The notes beneath the pieces are model-generated. The model was not told the origin of the DNA. It worked only from the letters and a program-made list of their open reading frames with translations, and did no database searches. This document shows, piece by piece, positions 8,419-16,945 of a stretch of 64,000 bases of DNA. A program made the position numbers and the translations under genes. Every line of letters begins with the position of its first letter. Position 1 is the first letter of the stretch. This stretch comes from Mesorhizobium sp. (lineage in GTDB: Bacteria; Pseudomonadota; Alphaproteobacteria; Rhizobiales; Rhizobiaceae): NCBI GenBank assembly GCA_004963905.1, contig SUGL01000032.1, positions 1-64,000 of the forward strand. The letters run 5' to 3'.

Positions 8419-9423
8419 TCAACCGGCCATCGCCTTTTCGGGCGCGGCCGACGCCTGGGCCGAGCGCGACACCAGCGCCGTCATGATCTCGGCCGCGGCG
8501 AGCGCCGCGATCACCGGCGGCCGCTTGTCCTTCACGGCGTTGCCGCCGATCGGCGAGACGAGGCGGTTGAACTGCGCTTGGCAGCCCTCGGCCGACTTCA
8601 GGAACCAGTTCTTGAAGGTCGCTTTCTTGGTCTTCGAGCCGATCATGCCGACATAGGCGGCATCATCGCGCCTCAACGCCTCGGCGACGATCAGGAAATC
8701 AAGCGCATGGTCATGGGTGAGGACGGCAAAAGCCGATCCCGCCGGCGCCTCGCGAATGGCGCTTTCAGGCATCGGCGTCAGCCGCGTCTCGACCGTTTCC
8801 GGCATGCCCTCCAGCGCATCCGCCCGCGTCTCGACGACGACGGCATGGACGGGAAGGAGCGCGAGCGACGCGGCCAGCGCCTGGCCGACATGGCCGCCGC
8901 CGAACACATAGACATGCGGCAGAAGCGCCTCCTCGGCCTCGGCTTTGCGGATGAGCTCTTCCTCGAGCGCCGCATCGACTGGCCGGATCAGCACCTCGAC
9001 CCGCCCGCCGCAGCATTGGCCGATCTCAGGACCTAACGGGACATCGAGCGTGGCGCAGACTTCGTCGACCTCGATGCGGGCTTCCCTCCCCCTCGAGGGG
9101 AGGGTGGCGGCGGAGCCGCCGGGTGGGGTCGCCCGGGCAGCGCTCGGCGCTCTTGCGGTGCCTCCAGAGAGGACCCCCTCTGGCCGCTTCGCGGCCATCT
9201 CCCCCTCAAGGGGGGAGATAAGCTGCCGCGCCTTGTCGATCGCCATGAACTCGAGCTGGCCGCCGCCGATGGTGCCGAAAATCGCCGATGCCGAGACGAG
9301 CATGAAGGCGCCGGCCTCGCGCGGGGTCGAGCCCTTCGCGGCCGCGACCTCGACCAGCGCGACCCGGCCGGGCTGGCGGAGAAAGTCCTTCAGGCTTTGC
9401 ACGTTCGAGTTCATCGTCTGCAT
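8419..9423 (-). CDS. xdhC: Xanthine dehydrogenase accessory protein XdhC, with an in-frame palindromic-element insertion
   Basis: The 334-residue protein should load sulfurated molybdenum cofactor into XdhAB. Family motifs are GSTPREAGAFMLVS, FGTIGGGQLEFMAID (residues 49-63), PLGPEIGQCCGGRVEV (about 129-144) and a Rossmann-like YVFGGGHVGQALAASL. Between the second and third motifs, residues 69-114 (nucleotides about 9082-9220) read SPLEGEMAAKRPEG...TPPGGSAATLPSRGR. This is the translation of the palindromic repeat found in intergenic sites at 51858 and 62986. The frame stays open, so the protein may still work. Start is ATG 9423 or 9414. It is the last gene of uraH-xdhABC. Confidence 0.88.
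   Translation of the reverse strand: MQTMNSNVQSLKDFLRQPGRVALVEVAAAKGSTPREAGAFMLVSASAIFGTIGGGQLEFMAIDKARQLISPLEGEMAAKRPEGVLSGGTARAPSAARATPPGGSAATLPSRGREARIEVDEVCATLDVPLGPEIGQCCGGRVEVLIRPVDAALEEELIRKAEAEEALLPHVYVFGGGHVGQALAASLALLPVHAVVVETRADALEGMPETVETRLTPMPESAIREAPAGSAFAVLTHDHALDFLIVAEALRRDDAAYVGMIGSKTKKATFKNWFLKSAEGCQAQFNRLVSPIGGNAVKDKRPPVIAALAAAEIMTALVSRSAQASAAPEKAMAG
9081..9220. repeat. Palindromic element, family B, inserted within the xdhC coding sequence
   Basis: The core CTCCCCCTCAAGGGGGGAG (9199-9217) is identical to cores at 51889-51907 and 63017-63035. The other end carries a second hairpin, CCCTCCCCCTCGAGGGGAGGG (9084-9104 region), followed by a GGCGGCGGAGCCGCC dyad. The length of about 138-140 bp keeps the xdhC frame, adding about 46 residues. 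Confidence 0.88.
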
Positions 9424-9436
9424 TTTCGCGTGCTTG

Positions 9437-9482
9437 GCGCATGATCCTTTTCGAAATCGATGCCGATTTCGGGGTCATGCGT
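9437..9482. repeat. Short palindromic repeat, family D (GCATGATC type)
   Basis: GCATGATCC and GGGGTCATGC bound an inner GAAATCG/CGATTTC dyad in the 105-bp gap between xdhB and xdhC. A related element with GCATGATC, AAATCGGGACCCGGTTTTT and GGAAAAGATC lies at 60052-60098. This type of element is common between rhizobial genes. It could form an mRNA stem-loop between the two cistrons. Confidence 0.6.
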
Positions 9483-9528
9483 CAGGAAATATAGCGTTTT
9501 GCGCCCCGAATTGCACGTTTTGGCCCGT

Positions 9529-11892
9529 TCAGGCCGGCTTTGCGGCTTCCCGCTTGAGCCTTTCGATGGCCATCAGCACCCGTTCCGGGGTCGCCGGCGC
9601 GTCGAGGCGCGGGCAGATCTTGTGATCCGCGACGCTGGCAATCGCGTCGGAGAGCGCATGCAGCACCGACATGCCGTGCGGCAGCGGCGGCTCGCCGACC
9701 GCCTTGGAGCGGTGGATGGTGGGCTCATAAGCCGACGACCAGTCGGTCAGCTTGACGTTGAAGATCTTTGGCCGATCGGAAGCGAGCGGGATCTTGTAGG
9801 TCGACGGCGCATGCGTGCGCAGCCGGCCGCTGTTATCCCACCAGAGCTCTTCCGTCGTCAGCCAGCCCATGCCCTGGATGAACCCGCCTTCGACCTGGCC
9901 GAGGTCGATCGCCCGGTTCAGCGAGCGCCCGGCGTCGTGCAGTATATCGGTGCGCTCGACGACATATTCGCCGGTCAGCGTATCGACCGAGACCTCCGAG
10001 CAGGCCGCACCGTAGGCGTAGTAGTAGAAGGCATGGCCGCGACCCTTGCTGCGGTCCCAGTGGATCTTCGGGGTCTTGTAGAAGCCGGCAGCCGAGAGCT
10101 GGATACGGTTGATATAGGCCTGCTTGACCAGATCGTTGAAGGCGACTTCCTGGTTGCCGACGCGCACGCGGTTGGGCAGGAACACGACCTGATCATGCGG
10201 CACCTGGTATTTGTCGGCCGCGAAATCGGTCAGCCGTTTGCGGATCTGGCGGGCGGCATCCTGCGCCGCCATGCCGTTGAGGTCGGCGCCGGAAGACGCG
10301 GCCGTCGGCGAGGTGTTCGGCACCTTGGCGGTGGTGGTGGCGGTGATCTTCACCCGGTCGAGGTCGATCTGGAACTCCTCGGCGACGACCTGCGCGACCT
10401 TCAAGTGCAGGCCCTGACCCATCTCGGTGCCGCCATGGTTCATGTGCACCGAGCCGTCGGCATAAACATGCACCAGCGCGCCGGCCTGGTTGGCCTCTGT
10501 CTTGGTGAAGGAGATGCCGAACTTGACCGGCGTCATCGCCAGGCCGCGCTTGATGAAGCGGCTGTTGTTGTTGAAGGCCCTGATCTCGCGCCGGCGGCGC
10601 ACATAATTCGCGCTCTCCTCCAGCTCCGCGACGATGCGGTGGATGATGTTGTCCTCGACTTTCTGGTGATAGGGGGTGAAGCAGCGCTCGCCGATCGCGT
10701 CCATCGGGTCGTAGAAATTGAGCTTGCGGATCTCGAGCGGGTCCTTGCCGACCGCGAAGGCCACCTCGTCGATGACGCGCTCGGCGCCGACCATGCCTTG
10801 CGGGCCGCCGAAGCCGCGGAAGGCGGTGTTGGAGACGGTGTTGGTGTAGAGCGGCGCCGATTTCGCATGCACCGCCGGATAGAAGTAGGCGTTGTCGCAA
10901 TGAAAGAGCGCGCGGTCGCCGACCGGGCCGGACAAGTCTGCGGAGAAACCGCAGCGCAAGGCATAGGTGAAGTCGACGCCAAGGATGTTGCCCTCGTCGT
11001 CGAAGCCGACCTCGTAATCGATGACGAAGTCGTGCCGCTTGCCGGTGGCGGTCATGTCCTCGTCGCGGTCGAGCCTGATCTTGACCGCGCGGTTCAGCTT
11101 CTTTGCGGCAATCGCAGCGATCGCCGCGCACTGGTTGGCCTGCGTTTCCTTGCCGCCGAAACCGCCGCCCATGCGGCGCACTTCCACGGTCACCGCATGG
11201 CTCGGCACGCCGAGTGCGTGGGCGACCAGGTGCTGGGTCTCGCTCGGGCCCTGCGTCGAGCAATAGACGATCACCTCGTCGTCTTCGCCGGGGATCGCCA
11301 GCGAAACCTGACCCTCGAGATAGAAATGATCCTGGCCGCCGAGCCACATGCGGTTCTTGACGCGGCGCGGCGCCGCCGCGATCGCCGCGGCCGCATCGCC
11401 GCGCTTCAGGACCAGCGGCGTGGTGACCTGCTTGTCCTTGACGGGGTCGAGGTCCCAGATGTCGATCACGGCCGGAAGCTCGTCATATTCGATCCTGGCC
11501 AGGCGTGCCGCACGGCGCGCTTGCTCGCGGGTGTTGGCGACCACGGCGAAGATCGGCTGTCCATGGAACTGCACCTTGCCGTTGGCGAGCACCGGATCGT
11601 CATGCATGTTGCTCGGCGAGACATCGTTCTCGCCGGGCACGTCGGCGTAAGTCAGCACATCGACGACGCCAGGCGCGGTGCGCACCGCCGACAAGTCGAC
11701 GCTCTTCAAGGTGCCGTGGGCGACCTTGGCGAGGCCGAGGCCGACATGCAGCGTGCCGGCAGGCTCCGGCATGTCGTCGATATAGATGGCGGCGCCGCTG
11801 ACATGCTTGTGGGCGGAATCGTGCCGCTGTTCGGTGGCGACACCGCCGACGATCTTCTCGGCCTTGAGGTTCGGAGTGGCGTGCTTGTTCAT
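9529..11892 (-). CDS. xdhB: Xanthine dehydrogenase, molybdopterin-binding subunit XdhB
   Basis: The 787-residue subunit hydroxylates hypoxanthine and xanthine to urate at a molybdenum centre. Visible motifs are the N-terminal GGVATEQRHDSAHKHVSGAA, the cofactor-binding RRMGGGFGGKETQ, FRGFGGPQGMVGAERVIDEVA, GGTEMGQGLHLKVAQ, and the C-terminal KAVGEPPLPHG, which contains the expected catalytic glutamate. Length is typical. It pairs with the FeS/FAD subunit XdhA encoded 193 bp upstream; that gap holds a palindromic element. Confidence 0.96.
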   Translation of the reverse strand: MNKHATPNLKAEKIVGGVATEQRHDSAHKHVSGAAIYIDDMPEPAGTLHVGLGLAKVAHGTLKSVDLSAVRTAPGVVDVLTYADVPGENDVSPSNMHDDPVLANGKVQFHGQPIFAVVANTREQARRAARLARIEYDELPAVIDIWDLDPVKDKQVTTPLVLKRGDAAAAIAAAPRRVKNRMWLGGQDHFYLEGQVSLAIPGEDDEVIVYCSTQGPSETQHLVAHALGVPSHAVTVEVRRMGGGFGGKETQANQCAAIAAIAAKKLNRAVKIRLDRDEDMTATGKRHDFVIDYEVGFDDEGNILGVDFTYALRCGFSADLSGPVGDRALFHCDNAYFYPAVHAKSAPLYTNTVSNTAFRGFGGPQGMVGAERVIDEVAFAVGKDPLEIRKLNFYDPMDAIGERCFTPYHQKVEDNIIHRIVAELEESANYVRRRREIRAFNNNSRFIKRGLAMTPVKFGISFTKTEANQAGALVHVYADGSVHMNHGGTEMGQGLHLKVAQVVAEEFQIDLDRVKITATTTAKVPNTSPTAASSGADLNGMAAQDAARQIRKRLTDFAADKYQVPHDQVVFLPNRVRVGNQEVAFNDLVKQAYINRIQLSAAGFYKTPKIHWDRSKGRGHAFYYYAYGAACSEVSVDTLTGEYVVERTDILHDAGRSLNRAIDLGQVEGGFIQGMGWLTTEELWWDNSGRLRTHAPSTYKIPLASDRPKIFNVKLTDWSSAYEPTIHRSKAVGEPPLPHGMSVLHALSDAIASVADHKICPRLDAPATPERVLMAIERLKREAAKPA

Positions 11893-11904
11893 TCAGCCTC
11901 CTAT

Positions 11905-12049
11905 CCTTCTCCCCGTTCACGGGGAGAAGGTGGCCCGAAGGGTCGGATGAGGGGCAGCGCTGACGTCGATGAGTTTGCAGTGGCCGGCCGGAGTCGGCGC
12001 CGCCCCTCATCTGCCTGCCGGCATCTTCTCCCCGTGAACGGGGAGAAGG
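11905..12049. repeat. Bipartite palindromic element, family A, between xdhA and xdhB
   Basis: CCTTCTCCCCGTTCACGGGG (from 11905) and its reverse complement (ending at 12049) are each small hairpins, and together they form a larger inverted repeat with CCCCTCAT arms. The centre here is TTCA/TGAA, unlike the copy at 1384, yet it is again exactly complementary between the two halves. It lies inside an operon, so it would be transcribed between xdhA and xdhB. Confidence 0.85.
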
Positions 12050-12085
12050 ACGCTAGCCGCGACCGCTTGCTCGCATTGATTTGCA

Positions 12086-13567
12086 TCAGGCGGCCTCGTT
12101 GCGTGAGACCTGGAAAGGCGCCTTGGTCCCCGTCGTTTCCATATAAAAGCGCAGCAGAAGGTTCTTCGCCGCCAGCGCCCGATATTCGGCGGTCGCGCGC
12201 ATGTCGGTGATCGGCGTGAAGTCGCCGGCGTATTCGGCCATCGCAGCCTCCACCGACGCTTCCGTCCAGGCTTTTCCGATCAGCGCCTTTTCGACCGCAG
12301 CTGCGCGTTTCGGCGTCGGCGCCATGCCGCCATAGGCGATGCGGATATCCGCCACCGTGCCGTCCTTGGCGAGCGTCAGATAGAAAGCGCCGAGCGTCGC
12401 GGTGATGTCCTCGTCGCGGCGCTTGGTGACTTTGTAGACGGCAAATCTCGTTCCTTTTGCCGGCACGGGCACATGCACGGCCTCGACGAATTCGCCGGGC
12501 TGCCGGTCCTGCCTGCCATAGGCGATGAAGAAGGTTTCGAGCGGGATCGTGCGGCGCGCCACGCCCTTGCGCAGCGTCAACTGCGCGCCGAGCGCGATCA
12601 GCGGCGGCGGCGTGTCGCCGATCGGCGAGCCGTTGGCGATGTTGCCGCCGATGGTGCCCATGTTGCGCACCTGCTCGCCGCCGATGCGATCGACCAGCGG
12701 CGCCAATGCCGGGATGCGCTTCGACAGCGTCTCGAAGGCCTCGGTGTAGGTCACGCCGGCGCCGATGGTGATGACCCCATCGGCCTCCGAGATCGTGCGC
12801 AGGCCGTCGAGACCGCCGATGAAGATCGCCGGCGAGATGTCGCGCATATGCTTGGTGACCCACAGGCCGACATCGGTCGAGCCGGCAACGATGGTGGCGC
12901 CCGGCTCCTTCTCGAGCACGGCGGCGAAATCGTCGACACCGGCCGGCACGATCAGCCGCTGTTTGCCCGAACCGACCTCGACCCTGGCGCCGTCGCGCAG
13001 CGCTTCCAGGCGCGCGGTAATGTCCTCGCGCTCCAGCGCCAGCGGGTCCCTCGCCGCCTTGCCGTAGCTCGAAATGGCGCGAGCGGCGCGCATGATCGCC
13101 TCATAGCCGGTGCAGCGGCAGAGATTGCCCTGCAGCGCCTTTTCGATCGCCGCATCGGAGGGGTTGGGCGTCTTCATCCAGAGCGCATAGAGCGACATGA
13201 TGAAACCCGGCGTGCAGAAGCCGCATTGCGAGCCGTGGAAATCGACCATCGCCTGCTGAACCGGATGCAGCTTCTCGCCGTTGCCGCGCAGATGCTCGAT
13301 GGTGACGACATGGGTGCCGTCGAGCGACCCCATGAAGCGGATGCAGGCATTGACGCTTTCGTAGACCAACCCTTCGGCCGAGAGCTTGCCGACCAGCACC
13401 GTGCAGGCGCCGCAGTCGCCCTCGGCGCAGCCTTCCTTAGTGCCGCGCAGCGACCGGTTGAGCCGCAGCCAGTCGAGCAGCGTCATGTCGGGCGCGATGT
13501 CGGCGAGCGCGACGTCGGCACCGTTGAGGATGAAGCGTATCTCGTTGCGGGTCTTGATCTCTGCCAT
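12086..13567 (-). CDS. xdhA: Xanthine dehydrogenase, FeS/FAD small subunit XdhA
   Basis: The 493-residue subunit carries two [2Fe-2S] clusters and FAD and moves electrons from the molybdenum centre to NAD+. Cluster motifs CAEGDCGACTVL (residues about 47-58), CGFCTPGFIMS (about 117) and CRCTGY (about 152) are all present. The FAD domain shows STDVGLWVTK and TIGGNIANGSPIGDTPPPL. Length is normal. It starts 4 bp after the stop of uraH, so the operon order is uraH-xdhA-xdhB-xdhC. Confidence 0.96.
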   Translation of the reverse strand: MAEIKTRNEIRFILNGADVALADIAPDMTLLDWLRLNRSLRGTKEGCAEGDCGACTVLVGKLSAEGLVYESVNACIRFMGSLDGTHVVTIEHLRGNGEKLHPVQQAMVDFHGSQCGFCTPGFIMSLYALWMKTPNPSDAAIEKALQGNLCRCTGYEAIMRAARAISSYGKAARDPLALEREDITARLEALRDGARVEVGSGKQRLIVPAGVDDFAAVLEKEPGATIVAGSTDVGLWVTKHMRDISPAIFIGGLDGLRTISEADGVITIGAGVTYTEAFETLSKRIPALAPLVDRIGGEQVRNMGTIGGNIANGSPIGDTPPPLIALGAQLTLRKGVARRTIPLETFFIAYGRQDRQPGEFVEAVHVPVPAKGTRFAVYKVTKRRDEDITATLGAFYLTLAKDGTVADIRIAYGGMAPTPKRAAAVEKALIGKAWTEASVEAAMAEYAGDFTPITDMRATAEYRALAAKNLLLRFYMETTGTKAPFQVSRNEAA

Positions 13568-13571
13568 TGTC

Positions 13572-13946
13572 TCAACTCCCGCGATAGGTCGAGTAGCCGT
13601 AAGGCGAAATCAAGAGGGGGACGTGATAATGCCGCTCCTCCGCCATGCCGAAGCGGATCGGCACGATGTCGAGGAACGCGGGCTCTGGCAGGCTGATGCC
13701 CTGCCCACGCAGATAGTCGCCGGCGGCGAAGACCAGCTCATATTCGCCGGTGCGGAAATCGGCGCCGGCAAGCAGCGGCGCATCGCAGCGGCCGTCATCA
13801 TTGGTGGTGACGGTCTTCAGATGCGTGCGGGCCTGCCGCTCGATGCGGAAAAGCTCGATCGAGAGGCCTTTTGCCGGCCTGCCGGTCGCGGTGTCGAGCA
13901 CGTGGGTCGTCAGACGCCCGCCATCGGCTTTCGATGTTTCTGCCAC
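13572..13946 (-). CDS. uraH: 5-Hydroxyisourate hydrolase (transthyretin-like)
   Basis: The 124-residue protein should open 5-hydroxyisourate to OHCU, the step after PuuD. It has the family signature: LTTHVLDTATGRPA near the N terminus, an internal GRCDAPLL block, HYHVPLLISPYGYSTYRGS at the C terminus, and the terminal YRGS tetrapeptide diagnostic of HIU hydrolases as opposed to transthyretin. It is the first gene of the uraH-xdhABC operon and is divergent from puuE-uraD. Confidence 0.96.
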   Translation of the reverse strand: MAETSKADGGRLTTHVLDTATGRPAKGLSIELFRIERQARTHLKTVTTNDDGRCDAPLLAGADFRTGEYELVFAAGDYLRGQGISLPEPAFLDIVPIRFGMAEERHYHVPLLISPYGYSTYRGS

Positions 13947-14141
13947 TGGCCGCCTCCCATTTCCAGCACGACCGATTGGCCGGTACAGTCGAACGTTTTC
14001 AGGTCAATTGTGCGCCAATTAAAGGCGATGCATAAGTCCCGGTCGAGCGGAGTGCGGCAAAAAGCACTTTCAAAAATTTTCGGGGGAATGCTGAAGCACT
14101 CCTTTCGATATCTTCATCTCAACCATCGGGCAGGAGCGACC
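13947..14141. promoter_or_regulatory. Divergent intergenic region uraH / puuE-uraD
   Basis: This 195-bp gap must hold the promoters of both the uraH-xdhABC and puuE-uraD-allE-allA operons. A weak dyad, AATTG-TGCGC-CAATT (14006-14020), is the only symmetric motif I can see and could be an operator. GGAGCGAC precedes the puuE start. No gene is visible. Confidence 0.35.
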
Positions 14142-15566
14142 ATGCGTTACGAACGGGACATGCGCGGTTACGGGGCCAATCCACCGGACCCGAAATGGCC
14201 CGGCGGCGCCTATGTCGCGGTGCAGTTCGTCGTCAACTACGAGGAAGGCGGCGAGAACTGCGTGCTGCACGGCGACAAGGCCTCGGAAGCCTTCCTGTCC
14301 GAGATCGTCGGCGCCGCCCCATGGGTCGGCCAGCGCCATTGGAACATGGAATCGATCTACGAATATGGCGCGCGCGCCGGCTTCTGGCGACTTCACCGCC
14401 TGTTCACCGAAGCCGAGGTGCCGGTAACCTGCTACGGCGTCGCCACCGCGCTCGCCCGCTCGCCCGACCAGGTCGTGGCGATGCAGGAGGCGGGCTGGGA
14501 GATCGCCTCGCACGGGCTGAAATGGATCGACTATCGCGACCACAGCGCGGACGACGAACGCCGCGACCTCGAAGAGACGATAAGGCTGCATTACGAAGTG
14601 ACCGGCGCGCGGCCGACCGGCTGGTACACCGGCCGCACCTCGGTCAACACCGTGCGGCTCGTCGCCGAGGAAGGCGGCTTCGACTATGTCTCCGACACCT
14701 ATGACGACGAACTGCCCTACTGGTTCGACCGCGAGGGGGTGGAGAAGCCGCAGCTCGTCATTCCCTATACGCTCGACGCCAACGACATGCGTTTCGCCAC
14801 GCCTCAAGGCTTCAACTCGGGCGATCAGTTCTTCGCCTATCTGAAGGACAGCTTCGACACGCTCTATGCCGAGGGCAAGGCGGGGCGGCCGCGCATGATG
14901 AATATCGGCCTGCATTGCCGGTTGGTCGGCCGTCCGGGCCGCGTGGCGGCGCTGAAGCGCTTCGTCGACTATGTGAAGTCGCACGACAAGGTGTGGCTGA
15001 CGCGGCGCATCGATATCGCAAAACACTGGCGCGAGACGCATCCCTACAAGGCGCCGGCGCTGCGCCCGTCCAGGATGGAATTCGAGGAATTCATCCACGC
15101 CTTCGGCGGCGTGTTCGAGCATTCGCCCTGGATCGCCGAGCGCGCCTATGAGCTGGAGCTTGGCCCCGCGCATGACAGCGCCGGCGGCCTGCACAACGCG
15201 CTCTGTCGCGTCTTCCGCGCGGCGACCGAGGCCGAGCGGCTTTCCGTTCTCAACGCCCATCCCGACCTTGCCGGCAAGCTTGCAGCGGCGAAGCGGCTGA
15301 CGCCGGAATCGGCCAAGGAGCAGGCCTCCGCCGGGCTCGACGCGCTGACCGACAAGGAGCGCGAGCTGTTCTCGAAGCTCAACGCCGCCTACGTCACCAC
15401 CTTCGGATTCCCCTTCATCATCGCGGTCAAGGGCAAGACCAAGGACGAGATCCTGGCGGAATTCGAGGCGCGCATCGGCAACGGCCGCAACAATGAGTTC
15501 GACACCGCCTGCAAACAAGTCGAGCGCATCGCCCTGCTTCGGCTGAAAGACATGCTCCCGTTATAG
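14142..15566 (+). CDS. puuE: Bifunctional allantoinase PuuE - OHCU decarboxylase UraD fusion
   Basis: The 474-residue protein joins two consecutive but reversed-order pathway steps. Residues 1 to about 300 are a polysaccharide-deacetylase-like allantoinase (MRYERDMRGYGANPPDP, WEIASHGLKWIDY, TGWYTGRTSVNT, MNIGLHCRLVGRPGR). Residues about 310-474 are OHCU decarboxylase, with FEHSPWIAERAYE, whose histidine is catalytic in the family, NAHPDLAGKLA, and FPFIIAVKGK. UraD makes S-allantoin and PuuE opens it to allantoate. The start ATG at 14142 has CAGGAGCGAC upstream; frame-open sequence before it belongs to the divergent promoter. Such fusions are known in other proteobacteria. Confidence 0.94.
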   Translation: MRYERDMRGYGANPPDPKWPGGAYVAVQFVVNYEEGGENCVLHGDKASEAFLSEIVGAAPWVGQRHWNMESIYEYGARAGFWRLHRLFTEAEVPVTCYGVATALARSPDQVVAMQEAGWEIASHGLKWIDYRDHSADDERRDLEETIRLHYEVTGARPTGWYTGRTSVNTVRLVAEEGGFDYVSDTYDDELPYWFDREGVEKPQLVIPYTLDANDMRFATPQGFNSGDQFFAYLKDSFDTLYAEGKAGRPRMMNIGLHCRLVGRPGRVAALKRFVDYVKSHDKVWLTRRIDIAKHWRETHPYKAPALRPSRMEFEEFIHAFGGVFEHSPWIAERAYELELGPAHDSAGGLHNALCRVFRAATEAERLSVLNAHPDLAGKLAAAKRLTPESAKEQASAGLDALTDKERELFSKLNAAYVTTFGFPFIIAVKGKTKDEILAEFEARIGNGRNNEFDTACKQVERIALLRLKDMLPL

Positions 15567-15576
15567 GCTTCAAGAC

Positions 15577-16440
15577 ATGGATATGATGAAAATGGCCGAG
15601 CGAACCTACTACGCGCCGCAAGGCGGCCATCCGGGCCAGCACGAGCTGTTGACCGGCCGCGCGGTCTTCACCGAAGCCTATGCGGTCATTCCCAAGGGTG
15701 TGATGCAGGACATCGTCACCAGCCCGCTGCCGTTCTGGGACAGGACAAGGGCATGGATCATCGCAAGGCCGCTCTCTGGCTTCGCCGAGACGTTTTCGCA
15801 ATACATTGTCGAGGTTCTGCCCGGCGGCGGTAGCGAACGGCCGGAGCTCGACGCCGAGGCCGAGGGCGTGCTGTTCGTGGTCGAGGGCGAACTCACCGTC
15901 TCGCTTGCCGGCAAGAAGAATGTGCTTGCCCCCGGCGGCTTCGCCTTCCTGCCGCCGGCAAGCGCCTGGACGGTGCGCAACGAGAGCGGCGATGCCGTCC
16001 GCTTCCACTGGATCCGCAAGGCCTATGAGGCGGTCGACGGGCTCGACATACCCGAAGCCTTCTTCACCAACGAGCAGCAGATCGAGCCGAGCCCGATGCC
16101 CGGCACCGAGGGACGCTGGGCGACAACGCGCTTCGTCGACCCGGCCGACATGCGCCACGACATGCATGTCACCATCGTCACGCTCAAACCCGGCGCGGTC
16201 ATCCCCTTTGCCGAGACGCATGTCATGGAGCACGGGCTCTACGTGCTCGAAGGCAAGGCCGTCTACCGCCTCAATCAGGACTGGGTCGAGGTCGAGGCCG
16301 GCGACTTCATGTGGCTGCGCGCCTTCTGCCCGCAGGCCTGCTATGCCGGCGGCCCCGGCAACTTCCGCTACCTGCTCTACAAGGACGTCAACCGGCATGC
16401 CAAGCTCGGCGGCGCTGGTATCGGGGGTCGCGCGCGGTGA
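15577..16440 (+). CDS. allE: (S)-Ureidoglycine aminohydrolase (bicupin, AllE/YlbA type)
   Basis: The 287-residue bicupin should convert (S)-ureidoglycine to ureidoglycolate and ammonia. The N-terminal cupin holds VLFVVEGELTVSLAG. The C-terminal cupin holds the Mn-binding set in ETHVMEHGLYVLEGKAVYRLNQDW (Glu, two His) and the later CPQACYAGG (Gln). Length is normal. It starts 10 bp after puuE-uraD and its stop overlaps the GTG of allA. Several in-frame ATGs cluster at 15577-15592, so the exact start is uncertain by a few residues. Confidence 0.93.
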   Translation: MDMMKMAERTYYAPQGGHPGQHELLTGRAVFTEAYAVIPKGVMQDIVTSPLPFWDRTRAWIIARPLSGFAETFSQYIVEVLPGGGSERPELDAEAEGVLFVVEGELTVSLAGKKNVLAPGGFAFLPPASAWTVRNESGDAVRFHWIRKAYEAVDGLDIPEAFFTNEQQIEPSPMPGTEGRWATTRFVDPADMRHDMHVTIVTLKPGAVIPFAETHVMEHGLYVLEGKAVYRLNQDWVEVEAGDFMWLRAFCPQACYAGGPGNFRYLLYKDVNRHAKLGGAGIGGRAR

Positions 16441-16928
16441 CCCGCATCGTCGCCCAGCCGCTGACCCGCGAAAACTTCGCTCCGTTCGGCGACGTCATCG
16501 ATATGGGCGGCGACAACCGCTACCCGATCAATGGCGGCAAGGCGATGCGCTACCACGACCTCGCCACCGCCGAAGCCGCCGGACCGAATGCGCGCGTGTT
16601 GATCTCGATGGTGCGCGGCACGCCTTACGAGATGCCGCTGAAGCTCACCATGGTCGAGCGCCATCCGCTCGGCAGCCAGGCTTTCATTCCGCTGTCGCCG
16701 CGCCCGTTCCTGGTGGTTGTCTGCCATGACACCAAGGACGGTCCAGGCGAGCCGCATGCCTTCATCACCGCGCCTGGACAGGGCATCAACTACCGCCGCA
16801 ATCTCTGGCACGGCGTGCTGACGCCGATCGGCGAGGAACAGGATTTTCTCATCGTCGACCGCGGCGGTGACGGCTCCAACCTCGAAGAGTGCCATTTCTC
16901 GCACCCTTACGAGATCCATCTTCCCTGA
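16437..16928 (+). CDS. allA: Ureidoglycolate lyase
   Basis: The 163-residue cupin-like enzyme should cleave ureidoglycolate to glyoxylate and urea, the last ureide step. Typical segments are VAQPLTRENFAPFGDVID, FIPLSPRPFLVVVC, GQGINYRRNLWHGVLTP and the C-terminal DFLIVDRGG. I chose the GTG start at 16437, which overlaps the allE stop by three bases; homology starts there and GGGGG precedes it. Translational coupling with allE is likely. Confidence 0.93.
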   Translation: MTRIVAQPLTRENFAPFGDVIDMGGDNRYPINGGKAMRYHDLATAEAAGPNARVLISMVRGTPYEMPLKLTMVERHPLGSQAFIPLSPRPFLVVVCHDTKDGPGEPHAFITAPGQGINYRRNLWHGVLTPIGEEQDFLIVDRGGDGSNLEECHFSHPYEIHLP

Positions 16929-16945
16929 ACACTGCCGATTTTCCG

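Noticed and set aside
9460..12210. Very long plus-strand open frame (about 916 codons) opposite xdhB
   Set aside because: It is antisense to xdhB, which has full molybdenum-enzyme motifs. The translation is Arg/Val/Asp-rich shadow sequence typical of the complement of high-GC genes.
13386..14141. In-frame upstream extension of puuE-uraD
   Set aside because: The extension is antisense to xdhA and uraH and crosses the divergent promoter. The family N terminus begins at the ATG at 14142.
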